A stretch of 64,000 nucleotides of DNA from Larimichthys crocea (Eukaryota; Chordata; Actinopteri; Sciaenidae), in NCBI RefSeq assembly GCF_000972845.2, contig NC_040013.1, forward strand, positions 5,758,550 to 5,822,549, given 5' to 3'. A program made the translations under genes and the position numbers. The notes under the pieces are model-generated. The model was not told where the DNA came from. It searched no databases and saw only the letters and a list, made by a program, of their open reading frames with translations. This document shows, in pieces, positions 34,888 to 47,390 of the stretch; positions within the stretch are counted from its first letter, which is position 1; every line of letters starts with the position of its first letter.

Positions 34888-34965
34888 GTCCACACTTCAG
34901 GATTGAACCCAGGGCCTTGTACATGCGAGGCACATGCTCTACTACTACTACTGAGCTTCACCCCC
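34888..34965 (-). pseudogene. tRNA-Ala(CGC)-like pseudogene
   Basis: Starts GGGGGTGAAGCTCAG and keeps a CGC anticodon and box B (GGTTCAATCC). The D loop is lengthened by a TAG triplet run, and the 3' T-arm and acceptor strands no longer pair. It is a paralogue of the 38.4 kb copy, in the same orientation. Confidence 0.6.
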
Positions 34966-35158
34966 AGAGTAAAGTCATGGCTCATAATCAAATTGAGCTA
35001 AATATGAGCTAAATCAATACATTTAATCAAGTCTAATATCTCTTGAGGACAGTTATATACTGCATGACTGCAATGCACGGTAGCTGGTTCCAAATATAGC
35101 AATCTATCAAATCCACAATAACAAAATAACACAGAAATACCAGCAAGTGTTCAGAATT
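34888..35158 (+). repeat. local duplication, copy A
   Basis: Shares with 38407-38661 not only the tRNA-like sequence but also the adjacent ~190 bp: AATATGAGCTAAATCAAT, TAGCTGGTTCCAAATA, GCAATCTA, AACACAGAA. The shared flank lies 5' of the tRNA, unlike a tRNA-derived SINE. Confidence 0.65.
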
Positions 35159-36680
35159 TCCATTGGACACAATATTATTTGCAAGCATTAGTTTAACCTC
35201 ATTAATCCCAGGCTGATTTTAAATAATGATAAAAAACAAGATAACAATCACAGCTAATGAGCATTTGGATCCGTTCACAGAAACTCCCTAAAGCCACTGA
35301 AATATCTAATTACTGAACTGGTTGAAAAAATCCTCTCTCTAGAGCAAATGAAGCATGAGGACCTGATAACGTCACAAATGAGGTGCTGAAATTGCAGCCC
35401 ATCTGGACTTCAAGATGCAATTTTCACACTGTTCATCATGTTAGCTTTGGAGTCTTCCCAAAAGTCAGTACTAGGGCTGCTCATCTTAAAACAATCCCTT
35501 GCAGTGTAAACATTCAAATACGAAAACTTCACAGAAAAAAAGACGCATGAAACAGACTGATGGCGTAGGTGAAGAGGACGAGGAAAAATGAGCAATCATT
35601 TCCTTCCCTCACTTTCTCTCTCCTCGCCTGTTGTGAAATGCACGCTGGAAGCCGAAAAACACACACACACACACACAAGTAATTTTATTTTGCCACTTTA
35701 AGTTAACGTGATACTTGATAATTTAATTCACACAGCACTGCAGAGTCAAGGTTAGATGCTAAAAAACATCCTGCCTTCACTGTAAAACACTGAGACATTA
35801 AGTTTGAAGTACCATTAGAGCCAGCAGACACTTCCTGTCTTAAACAATATTATTACTGTCTGCACATATCGACTATTCAGTTTTCAACAAAAATGAAAAC
35901 TAACTTTTGCCCTCTCATACTGTATTTACCAGAAACAGCTCAAGAAAAACATTAAAGCCACCCTCCACTCAGTGTGTTTTGCTTATAGTTACTGACCTTC
36001 ATTGTGTATAGATGTGCATAGATTGAAACTAAAAGACTTTTTTTCACATTAGTCTGCTGAAGGAGGAAGTTTCTCTGTGCTCACCTTAAGGCATTAAGAC
36101 GTGTAGCTGTGAGTATAATTTTGTGACATCGCAACTAGCCAGTTCCAAATGGTCCAAAATGCAACCATTGGATTCAAAATAGTCCAGTCATTTCAACATT
36201 GTGGAGCACTTTTTATATGCATTTCAGGATTAATAAGTCGAACAGTGAACCCATAATTACAAATAAGGCAACTGTAGGACTGTAAAATAAGTGATAAATT
36301 GAGCATGCATTTCATCTGATGAAGACTAAAATAAAATAAAAAGCCCAGAAAGAGGTGAAGCTGGCTGCAGTACAGGTCTGTCAGAGTGTAACAGGATTTT
36401 TACAGTCTATCATTTCACTTACCATAATTCCAGTGGTGTAGGTTTACAGTTTGCGGATGCCCTCTCTCATAACTTTGCTAGTAGTGACTTACTGAAAACT
36501 AGTGTAACAAGAGGATGAAATACTTTTTGGATCATATTATATGACATAGTATACGAGAAAAAGTAGCCAGCTGTTGTGGCCAGAAAAGATATGCATTGTC
36601 GGCTAATGTGTGTTGTAGACTTCAGGTAGACAGTGAATCAAAGTAAAGTATTTGGCAACAAATACTGCATGATTCACTGG

Positions 36681-37052
36681 TTTAAAGTTCTATTGTGTAG
36701 GATTTAGTAGCATCTAGTAGTGTAGTTAATGATTACAAACCCACACCTCCCTCTCTCCTCCCTAGTATGCAGAAGAAACTAAGGTGGCTGCAAACCTGGC
36801 TGTGTAAAACATTAAAGGCCATATTTAGAGTGTTTGGTGCCAGTGTTTGGTTTACCCATTCTAGGCTACTGTAGAAACATGGTGACATAACATGGGGGAA
36901 TCCGTGGAAGAGGACCTGTGTCGTCTGTAGATATAAAAGATTCAAAAAAGAACAAAAAGCATAACAATTCTTATTTTCAGGTGATTATATACTAATGAAA
37001 ACATAGTCATAATCACATTTCTGACATATTCTGTAACTAGACCCCCCTTAAT
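36681..37052 (+). mobile_element. interspersed repeat, longer copy
   Basis: Runs from TTTAAAGTTCTATTGTGTAG to TAGACCCCCCTTA. It includes TAGGCTACTGTAGAAACATG and TCAGGTGATTATATACTAAT, and is related to the fragment at 5583-5695. Percomorph-type non-coding repeat. Confidence 0.5.
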
Positions 37053-37852
37053 CTGACACCAATGTTTTAGTCATTATTTTAGTGCTGCAGTAGGCCTACG
37101 GAGCCAACACAGCAACAAATGGCTCATTTTCCTAATACTCTCTGCACTGTAGATAAGTCGTCCTCTACCACCTTGACAATTCAACTTCTTGTTGGAAATG
37201 CTGACTCTGAACTATGCAAATATGGACACACAGGGATAGAAACTATAGTCGAGCTGATCAGTGGATCCGGAGTCTTGCTCTGGGTTTTTATTTGATTCAT
37301 TTTTGTTGGCCTGCTGGGATCTGACCATGAACTGCTCCTTGTGCAAGGGGGTTTATTTGATTTTGTTTGTCCTCACCACAAAGACATCTAGAGTCAAAAG
37401 TTACAGTTTCTTTATCCCATGCAAACACACAGACAATTCCCTCTAACCCAGACCTATATTCACTTCACCATGAACCTTCCAGATCTAATTATCCCCCCCC
37501 ATCATTCATCAGCCCATCCAATCATGATTTTTTGACATTTTACCTTTCTAGCATTCAGAGTGCACACACACAGACAGCAGCACCTAAATTAACACTGACT
37601 TCTAAAGCACGAGCACCATTGCAAAAGGTTCTCCGTCTTCACAGTCTATTGGGGAAAGCATTTGAGAGTAAAAAGACACAGAGGCAGGAGGAGGTAAATG
37701 ACTCATGGAGGGATCGTTCATGCTGCTCCGGTGGAGGGCCCTCTGGGTGATGAGTGGAGCTCTTCTCTCCTTCATGGTCTTCTCACCATTCCTGCAAATC
37801 ACTCTCTCAATTCAGTCCTTGTTTCCACTTATTACCCTTTATCTTCTCCTCC

Positions 37853-37853
37853 T

Positions 37854-37899
<46 letters not shown>
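37853..37899. repeat. (TC)n(TA)n composite microsatellite
   Basis: A TC run of about 14 units adjoins about 10 TA units. Confidence 0.9.
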
Positions 37900-38406
37900 C
37901 AGCATACACACACACATATCATGCCATAATTGTCTAATATCTCATTTCATATATGCATTTTTATTGAGGCAATGTCAAAGTGAAATTGAAGTGATACAAA
38001 CCTGCAGTAGAGCCATTATCTCTGAAATCTGGAGTAAAGCCCTAATGGACCACCACAGGGCTTGTTGGTGTGTCAATTCCACTCTGAAATGATATAATTT
38101 CCACATGTTTGACCATAAATGAACAGATTTGAGCCAAACAATCAGGCACTCCATCAAATTGTGCACAGGACTGCTAATAAATAAACTAATAGAACTGTTG
38201 TTCCTCAAGAGGAGTACTTCCTCTTGGGTCCAAGCTTTTGATTATGGAAGCCCATTTCTGACTAAACAAGTAAATAAAAAATGTAACTGGAACAGTTTAA
38301 AGATGTTTTAGGTATTTGCACATATTTACATACCAGAATCCTGGCTTTGCCCAGCCGGTACATAACACAGTAGCAGTCAGACATTTCATTAGCTTCATTG
38401 GGAGCC

Positions 38407-38478
38407 TGGAGATGCTGGGGATTGAACCCAGGACCTTATACATGCGAAGCACACGCTCTACCACTGAGCTACATCCCC
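38407..38478 (-). tRNA. tRNA-Ala(CGC)-like gene
   Basis: A 72-nt cloverleaf can be drawn. The acceptor stem GGGGATG/CATCTCC pairs fully and includes the G3-U70 wobble that identifies alanine tRNAs. The D arm (GCTC/GAGC), an anticodon stem with two G-U pairs (TGTGC/GTATA), loop TTCGCAT with anticodon CGC, and T arm CTGGG-TTCAATC-CCCAG are all present. Box A (TAGCTCAGTGG) and box B (GGTTCAATCC) are intact. No TTTT terminator is seen within about 70 nt downstream, so it may be a mildly decayed copy rather than an expressed gene. The 5' flank is duplicated around 34.97-35.16 kb. Confidence 0.65.
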
Positions 38479-38661
38479 ACAGTGATGTTTTGGCTTTTAA
38501 CAAATATGAGCTAAATCAATCATTTTAATCATTTAATATCTCAGTGATATACTACATAATTGCAATGCATGTTAGCTGGTTCCAAATAAAGCAATCTACT
38601 AAAAAACAATACCCATGAGAACAGAACAACACAGAAGAACCAGCAACTGTTCACAACTTCA
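38407..38661 (+). repeat. local duplication, copy B
   Basis: Partner of 34888-35158 in direct orientation about 3.5 kb away. The same blocks occur in the same order with scattered substitutions and small indels. Confidence 0.65.
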
Positions 38662-39669
38662 AAGGTGACTCAAGGTTTTTACAAAGCAACAAAAGAATAA
38701 TAGAAGATTTCCACTTTCTCTTTCTATTTCATAATTTAAAAAACTTTGAGTATCATAACTCTAATTATCTTGTAATGATGGCGTATTAATAAATACATAA
38801 TTTTGTTCATTATCATTTAATTCTGACTATCTCACTGATTTGACTATTGACTTCAATCCATTTTATTCATCTCATAATGTGACTTTCATAAGTTGACATC
38901 TCAACTTTAAAAAGTAGTATAAAAAGTAGCCTTTCTCTATTGTAGCCGTTCTGTTTAATGATTAATGACTAAATGAACATAATAAATTCTGTAATATTTT
39001 AAACCATGCTTTATAACCGACAGGAGGTTGTTAATGTGTCACATAACTCACCATCTTTGTGAACTCAAACATGACAGTTAGCTGTGATTTCTCTCTCAGC
39101 AGACACAGCGACTTACTGTATGATAATCAAATATTCATAACATTCAAACAGCAACCCTTACAACTAACAGCTATTTGTCACCGTGTCACTACTCTCATTG
39201 TGAAATCTCTTTCTTTGTTTTTCTCACTCATACAGGCACATAAAGAAAATCAACTTCATTTATAAAACTGGTTGTTTGTTACTGATTGATGTGGCCTGGT
39301 CAGTGTGTGTAAGTTGCAGTCAGCAGGCTTATTTACAGCCACAGTAAATACAGTCTGGTTTGGACAGCTATGAGAAGGGTTTTAAATATAGCCCTCAATT
39401 ACTTTCTATTTCTCCGTGCTTGTGCACGTCCCTGTTTGGACGTGCAGAAATGACAACCACGAACCATAATCCAATCAAATGAATATACAACGCAAGAGCA
39501 AACAGACAACATGGAGGCGGTGAGTGACTGTTTGTGTGTTTATGACTCACAGACTGAGTCTAATGAGCTCCTCATCAGGCACTGATACATCAGAGTACGT
39601 TGTGCATGTCAATGCCATGGGGGATTTATATAGGTCTGAACTTGTTTAACCATGGTGACATCAGGACTG

Positions 39670-39830
39670 ATGAAAGTGATAGTTTGACATTTTGGAAAAT
39701 ACTTATTTACCAAGCCCTAATTTAATCTCACAGATAAGCGAGTGAGATGAGAAGACTGATATCACTCTCATATCTGTGAGCTCGCAACCTGTTGGCTTAG
39801 CATAGGGGAACCACCAATCCTGGTTGAACT
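39670..39830 (-). mobile_element. inverted relic of the 13.2 kb repeat
   Basis: AGTGATAGTTTGACATTTTG, GAGATGAGAAGACTGATATC and ACTCTCATATCTGTGAG correspond to the reverse complement of the right end of the copy at 13245-13565. Confidence 0.5.
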
Positions 39831-41094
39831 TCAGACAAGCTGTGAGCCTTTGTTCACAGCGTTTCTGCCAAACTAAGCTGCATACAAACATCAGAGTGGG
39901 ATCAATCTACCAAACTTCTGCAAACTTCTGCAAACTATTTCACCCATTCATCATTTCAAAACCTTTCATTGGACACGCACACATTGTGTTTGCTCGGTTT
40001 CTCTGTAAAGAAAGAAAATCAATCCCAAGTTGTTGTTTTTTTAGCAACTTGTAAATCAATTTAGCTTTGTTTATATAGTGAAGGAATGGTATTAAAGGTT
40101 AGAAAAGGGAATAATCAGAAACGTGCCCATATATAAAAACAAAGTTGACCCTGACAGAAATAATCATCTTCTTTGTTTGACTTTATCTAGTGCTGAAATT
40201 GAGCTTCTGCAGTAAAGTTAACACCAACTTAAGACTCTAGTTCGCTTCCCAGCAGGCAAATTGAGCCAGACTCTTTGAGACAGTTTCCAAAATCATTTCC
40301 ACTGAAGTGCCCTTGAGCTAACACTTAACTCCAACTGCAGAACAATATGTGTTTCTTGCAGCTTTGAGGTGTGAGCACAAAAGCACCATTAAAGCATAAA
40401 TGTAACCCGTATGTAAACTGACTGTCAGCTAAATCGTTCTGAGTCATCAAGGTCTCAAATATCCTGATGGTTCCCCGCTTCATTCGTTCGCTTGGGAATC
40501 CCAGAGTGGATTCAGTTTCCATCTCTTTTATCTCATGTCCTTGAACATGACACCATTCAAAAGTACCCTGACCTCCTCTGTGAAACCCATAAATGTTTGA
40601 TGCTCTGTGGAATTGACCACAAAGTTTAATTTTTCCAACGTAGCACTCAATTAAAAGCTTACTGTAGTTTTTCATTGTTTTGTTTTTCTTTGGATTTTCA
40701 TTGTCTTTTCAGTACATTTGGAGTTAATCCGTTTCACTTTTGTCTGTTTTTACGACGGGCAGTTTGCACGGGGTATTTTATTTTGAAAATCCACTGGATT
40801 CTCTCCAACAAATTCAGACAGACTTTTTTTGGTCCATGTCTAAAAATAAATACATTGACATGCGATTTTGTTGTTGTTCTTTTTTTTTAAATTTTTTTTG
40901 CCAGTGCCATAAAGCAACAATGCTTAGAGATATGTGGTCTTTTACATATTTGAAAAGAAAATATTGTACTGTACTATTGGGCTGTAAAATATTGTACTGT
41001 AAGATAATTTCAGTCACTTTCATAGAATTGGCTTCTTTATTTTATAAAATATCTACAATAAATATTAACCACAGATCAACTCGTATTGTTCTTA

Positions 41095-41165
41095 CACTGT
41101 ATCGATTCGTATCGAATCGATATCGTTTTTTAATCATATCGTAACCTATCGAATCGTTTATCACA
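41095..41165. repeat. CGATTCG/CGAATCG inverted-repeat cluster
   Basis: CGATTCG-TAT-CGAATCG is a perfect 7-bp inverted repeat. Further ATCGAATCGAT and ATCGAATCG copies follow within 50 bp. It looks like the end or subterminal part of a DNA transposon, which I cannot name. Confidence 0.45.
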
Positions 41166-44100
41166 GAGGGATGTGCAACACTAATCAGTTGTGTAGCCTG
41201 TAGAATGTAATAATTTCCATCCTTGTGTGCTAGCATGTCATCACTACCATTTATCTCTCTATTAAATGGAATATAGGCCAACTGGACAGACTGGTACTTT
41301 GATTATATCCTTCCATTTTCTGTGGCCTTTCAAAGCTCCAACCCTTAATATGAAGCCCTTGATCTTAAAATACTTTTTATTGAATTTATGTCTGCTGTTT
41401 GATCTCTAGCTGTGAAAACAGCAGTTTTCAGTGAAAGCTTGACAGGGAGTTTGGGATGCTTTTCCCCAAAACGGCTGCATCTTAAATCAGCATTTTATCT
41501 TCCTTCCTCTGAGCTGCTGCTGACAAATAAAGCTGAACCGAAATAAATAAATAAAAACTAACATCTCTCATTTGGGCTTTTACTTTATGTTTTCATGTTT
41601 CAGCATTCATTTGGCAAACAACTTGAATCCTGAGAGACGAAAAGAGCTGATGCCTCTAAAATCAATTTCTGTTCTTTATTTCAAAACCCACAAAAGGACT
41701 GGAGGAATTTGAATTTTATTACTGAAGATTATTGCCACAAGAAAATAGGATGACAAACAACCGGGGTGGGGTAGTAACCGATTACATGTAATCAGCCCAG
41801 ATTACATAGTTACAGTTAGATCAGCAGTTAGATTTACACTCACATTAGTTAGTTCAAGTTCAGGTGAATCTCTCATACAAGACATATGATTAAACTTTAA
41901 ACTTGATTGAACACTAGACCATAAATACAACAAAAATGCTTATAGCCTCAAGTCAAGTGAAGCTTACCCTGTTCTGGACTGTCTCGTTCACTGACTGGGA
42001 GAAAAATCCCAGATGGTTCCAGAGAAATGCTCTGGGAAGTGGCTGCGAGCTGCTCTTCACTGAAGTTAATTCGCCAAAACAACCAGTCAGTTTTGGTCTT
42101 CGAAGTCTTTTCTCTTGTAAAACTGAGGTTGTCCAAATAATTTTTCTAATACTTTGCCTTGTGGTGCGACCAGAGGGTGGAAAAACCACTGGGACCTGAC
42201 ACAGCTGTAGTGGCTGTTTCTCTGTCATGGTGCCATGAGGCAACAATGACTCCATTTAACAGTTTAAAACAAGCTGAAATATTTTGAAACTGTATACTGA
42301 GGAGACATTTGTTGATTTAGGGGCTTGAACTTGAACCTTCAAATGACTGTCAGTAATAAATAAAAAATTACTTTTTGGATCATTTTCTAGATTTTAACAG
42401 TAAATGTCACAATCATGGAAAAAAAACAAAACAATAAGTTGTTATTTTATATAGCAAATCCCAGTGAATAATACTCCCTGGTAAAAATAGCCTTTTTCTT
42501 TCTAACTGATCTCAGGTTACACATCTGATTAATCCCAGTTTGTGTTACAGTATCTCAGTACTCATGTATCCTAATCCAGCTGCAAATATCACATACTGTC
42601 CAAATTCATTTAACTTTCTCACTTAGTATCACTTAATACATTTACAAAGACATCACCACATTGTGACATAGCTGTTATCATTTCTGCAGAACACCAAGAA
42701 GACATGTCTTCATCCTGCTGTGGCCCAACCTTTCGCCTCCTTTGAGAGCGATGTGATTGAGACAAGTGACTGTTGTGTTGAGCCGGTCGATAACCTTCCT
42801 TCTTCTTCCCTCCAGCGGCTGAGCAATTAACCAGCAGCAGCACATGAAGACAAGAGATCATTAGGGGGGCTAAGCCCTAACAATCAACTGGGCATGTGTG
42901 TGTGTGTGTGCTTGCTGTCTGTGTTTGTGTATCTCTTCCTGTGTGTCAGTAAATGTGGAGGTTGAGCTGCCATTGACGCAGAAAATCATTAGACCCTGCT
43001 CTGCTTCTCTAACTGCAGATTCTCTCCTGCACTCCCTCTTGATGAAAAGGTGGATCCAATGCATAGTTAGAAAGTAATTTAAAGTGTAGCACTAAAAATG
43101 GCATATGGCACATTTAATGCCATAAGACTGCATCAGGAGAGCAAGTTTGAGAAATTTTGCCTGTGCGCATTTCAGTGCATTTGTAGGAAAATGCTAATTA
43201 CTTTCTTTTCAACACCTCTGGGAAACAGCTTCAGCACATTCGCACATGCACAATCTGTCAGCCCGTCTCCCTGTCTCTGTCTCTGCCCATGTCTGTAATG
43301 TCAATGTCCAGACAAACCAGCCCTGACCCTCCACTAAGCCCACAACAGCTGCCTGTCTCTGGGGCTCTTGGCCCACACTTACCCCCCTCAAATCCAGGTT
43401 GCCTCTGCTAAATCGGAAGAACAAGAGAGGATGATGGATTAGTGGAGAGTGAGAGTTACCTAGAAAAACTACCAATTGTTAGCCTAATTTCATATCCATG
43501 CACACTGAGAATTTTTGTTTTTCTGATATATGATAATAAAATCTAAACAGGCTGAGTTGTTTAACCCTAATGTGTATTTTTTTTGTGCCTCGGCTGAGCA
43601 TAAAGTTTGAAAGTTCACAACCTTGTTCACTTTAAATTCTATGCAAATTAACAAACAGTCCCTTTGCAAATAACTAACACTAATTGCAATAGCATGCTTC
43701 ACCTCCTAATCCACAGAGCCCAAAACCCATAAACTCCAAAGAGCTTTTTTTTTAATGGACATTTTTTTAATGGACCTCCATGTTGTCTGACCTCCCTGCA
43801 ATCAGTTTGATGGTTGTGACTAAAACGCAGGAAGTCTTTTAACGATAAATCATTCCGCACAAAGATTACAGTCCTTCTGCAGGATGTGCTACAATTATTT
43901 AGAAAAGCTTGTATTTTCCAGTAGTATTGACAATAAAAAGAGAAATCAAATGATTTATTTGTAACATGTGGTCATGAATTATGTATTTCCCCTTTAAATG
44001 AACTTTTAGAGAAAGTGAACATCAGTGCAGTGTCTTTTTAAAAATTAAGTACTATAACATTGTGAAATTAATAAATTCAGAGGGGTGCCACTGATTTAAG

Positions 44101-44528
44101 CAACATAATTAGTGAAAACACCATCTTGTCTGTAATGGAGGCTAAATAAAAGTGACCGTTAAGAGCTTCAGTAATTGAATTTAATAGAGGTTTTCATGTG
44201 ATGGGGTATCACTAATGGATGACATGAGGTAATTAACGATTCGATATCGTAAAATTTACTTTTATGACCATTCGATCTGTACTGCAATTAGCTGGGAGAG
44301 TATTACTGCTTTCACTGTTTCTATGGTATCTGTGCAAAACAGACTCGCAGAAGATATTTAATATTTAATTACACACAACAGCAAACACGTGCACACACAC
44401 ACACAACACTGTCACTCGCCTCAGTCATCACATGCACAGGAAGAATGACAGGGAGTCAGCTAAAGGTTAAGCTGGTGATTACACTGAGCTTAGCTTTAAC
44501 CATGAACAGAATGCAATATGTGCAGAGC

Positions 44529-44529
<1 letters not shown>

Positions 44530-44562
<33 letters not shown>

Positions 44563-44563
44563 T
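44530..44563. repeat. (TG)n(AG)n microsatellite
   Basis: About 12 TG units followed by a short GA run in the intergenic region. Confidence 0.85.
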
Positions 44564-47364
44564 ATGACTCTTAGTGGGTACATCCTATGTTGCTCCTTAA
44601 GGTCATTTTTGACAACTGAGATCATGTGTGTGTGTTTGTGTGTATGTCAATTGTCATGCAGTGCACTGTCTTGGTAAGTGAGTCATATTGTAGCATCTAA
44701 CGTCAGAGCTAATACATCTCTCAGTTACTTTATTCATTTTTTCAGTATCATACTGTATTGAAATATTTATGTATATAGAGTCACGTGAAAAACGTGATGA
44801 AAATACTGACAATCGATTGAGGATATATGAACTCTGTGGTTTTACAACATGGCTGCTGGTAGGAGAGAGAGCACAGTCAGATCAAGGGTGTGTGTGTGTG
44901 TGACTGATAGCTCTCCATGGCAGGCCCCTGCTGACCGCAGACACTGTGGTGAGAGGGGGCAGAGAGCAGGGTAGATGGCTGGTAACAAGAGTTGCATTTG
45001 AAAGATGATGCAATGAGAAAGAGGAGAGAATGTTCTGGGAAATGTACAGTGGTCGAATGAGTGCCATAAATAAAAGTGTAGGAACACAGTGAGGGAGACA
45101 CTGAGAGAGATGGTGATGGAGGAATAGCAGGGTGAGAAACAGGGGCTGGGTTCGGAAAAGATCAAAAGGAAGTCTTTCACTGCCTTCATCTGTCGCCTTG
45201 GGCTGTAAAATGTCTGTTAACAACACATGAAATTCGCACCAGTCTCACATGCTTGCACAGTCCTCCGTGTTCAGATTCGGTTGCTCTTTTGATCTTCCTC
45301 TGCCTTCTGCTGAGCAGACCATTAGCCATGAGGCCATTAGCCTCCACACCTCCTCCTGTGTCTGCAAGCAGCTGTGGAAATAGAAGCCGATAAAGATGAT
45401 GAAGATCTGCCAGGCTGAAGATTCGATCTGAGAAATAAATTCAGCTTCACATTTTGCTCAGAGGGAAATTTGTAGGGCAGATGATTCTAAAGACTTTAAA
45501 CACATTTCTCCAAACATGTTAAAAATACATTTAGATACACCGTCATACACTAAATGAAATGATGATGAAATGATATCACAAATATCACAAGTCTTTTGAT
45601 TGTGCAATAACATCTAATCTGAATGCTGAGAAAATGTGGGTACCACTATTATACTAGGAGTTCATTAAGGTAGCATACAGTAGACAATAATGCTAATTTG
45701 TGGTCCATGGACTCTAGGGACCGCTTTGTGAAATCAAAGCATGAAGAGTCATAGCACCTCGTTTTAGTCTAACTGAACAAATGAACTCAGGTCAGCCTGA
45801 GGTTATTGTTGAGTCTGAAGGAGCTACATAAAATGATTTGTACTGAAGGATGCTAACAAAAAAAGGAGACTGAGAATGATGTCGAAGGACTGTGAAAGAC
45901 TACAGTGTACATGCTGCAAGTTATATCTTGCAGCAAATCTTATATCTTACGTATATCTATCTATCCTCAAGGCTGAGGAATGCTGCATGACTGACAGAAC
46001 TTGTTAAGATGACACACATGATGGATTGGTCTCACTCTGGGAATATACACAGAAAAATTAGTACACAATATTTTCACTCTAAAACAAATTAATCTAAAGA
46101 ATCCTCATTTCCATCGGTAGTAAGAAACACTAATGACTTTTCATAAGATTCTGGGCAATTTTGCCTGTTTAATTTAAGTTTTTCTTCCCATCATTTTGAC
46201 AAATTCTGTCAGATCTTCACCAAATTTGGAGGGTTTCCAAAGTCTGTAGCTGAGATCTACAGGTGAACTTATTTGTTCAATCTATTTCCAGAAACTTCTT
46301 CATGTCTCAAAAATTAGACCTTTTTTTTTTATATATGTTAAGCACTTTGTAGTTTGTTTTTGGCCTATTAAATTAAATAAAAAAGTTATTTTGAATCATA
46401 TTGAAGTTATTATTCATAATATTGTTAGACAACAGGTGAGCAAAACTCTGACTTTAATTTTGCACCGTTCATACATTCCAGGATGTGAAGATGACAGGAC
46501 TTCAGCCAGGCTTTGATGAATACAGATTAAAGAAGCTGGCACCAATAGTTTTTGCCATAATTTATTACTGTTAAATATGATAATTCCCATGCTAAACATT
46601 TATCAAGAGAGCTGACACTGCATTCAGACCAACGTGGAGCTGCGTAACTGCGCAAAGCCTCATATATTAAACTGTCCCATGTTGCAACTGCTGCATGAAC
46701 TGTCTTTAATAGCTTATCCATCAAATGCGTTTTCACTGTAGAGTTCATTTCTCCACCTAAGCTTTATGCAAAGATGCAGATGGAGACGTTTCACCAACTT
46801 TTGCTTTCTCTCTGTGTGACTGTTTGTTTCATGTGCTGTTGTCCCTGCAGGCAAGACACCAACAGAGAAAAGTGAACCCAAGAGACTCTGTCCTGACCTA
46901 CTACTGTGTTCTATATCTTCTATTTCTGTTTATTTTTCCATTGTGCGTACACTGTATCTGTTTACTTTTCATATTTTCTCAGTGTATATTGTAAAAACAA
47001 GGGATCGGACAAGGCTTCAGAACTTATCAGTCATGCCAACTGTTCCCTTTCGTTCCCATCATCTCAGGCTGCCTCCTTTCCATTTCTTCTGCCTCCTGGC
47101 TGGGCCGACAGAGTGAGGCCGCTAAGGCTGGCCGATGAATCCACCCCCTCAGTCCCTCCTGCCCACCTCTGTTTCCCTGCTCCATCAATCTCCTGCCTCC
47201 TGCCTGACATTCCTCCTCCTTCGCTTCCAACTTATCTTCCTCCATTTGTTCTCCTCTCTCTCTGTCTCTCACCACTACAGCACTCTGTTGCCATGACAGC
47301 AAAGGATACGTCGATTCAAGAAAACAGCGAACCTGTTTTTAACCTTTTGTTTGTATGTGCGTGC

Positions 47365-47390
47365 GCACACACACACACACACACACACAC
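47365..47390. repeat. (CA)n microsatellite
   Basis: CA run in the slc14a2/syt4 intergenic region. Confidence 0.85.

Noticed and set aside
40325..40675. 116-codon open frame, - strand
   Set aside because: No similarity to a known protein and no convincing splice or start context; probably chance or an old repeat.
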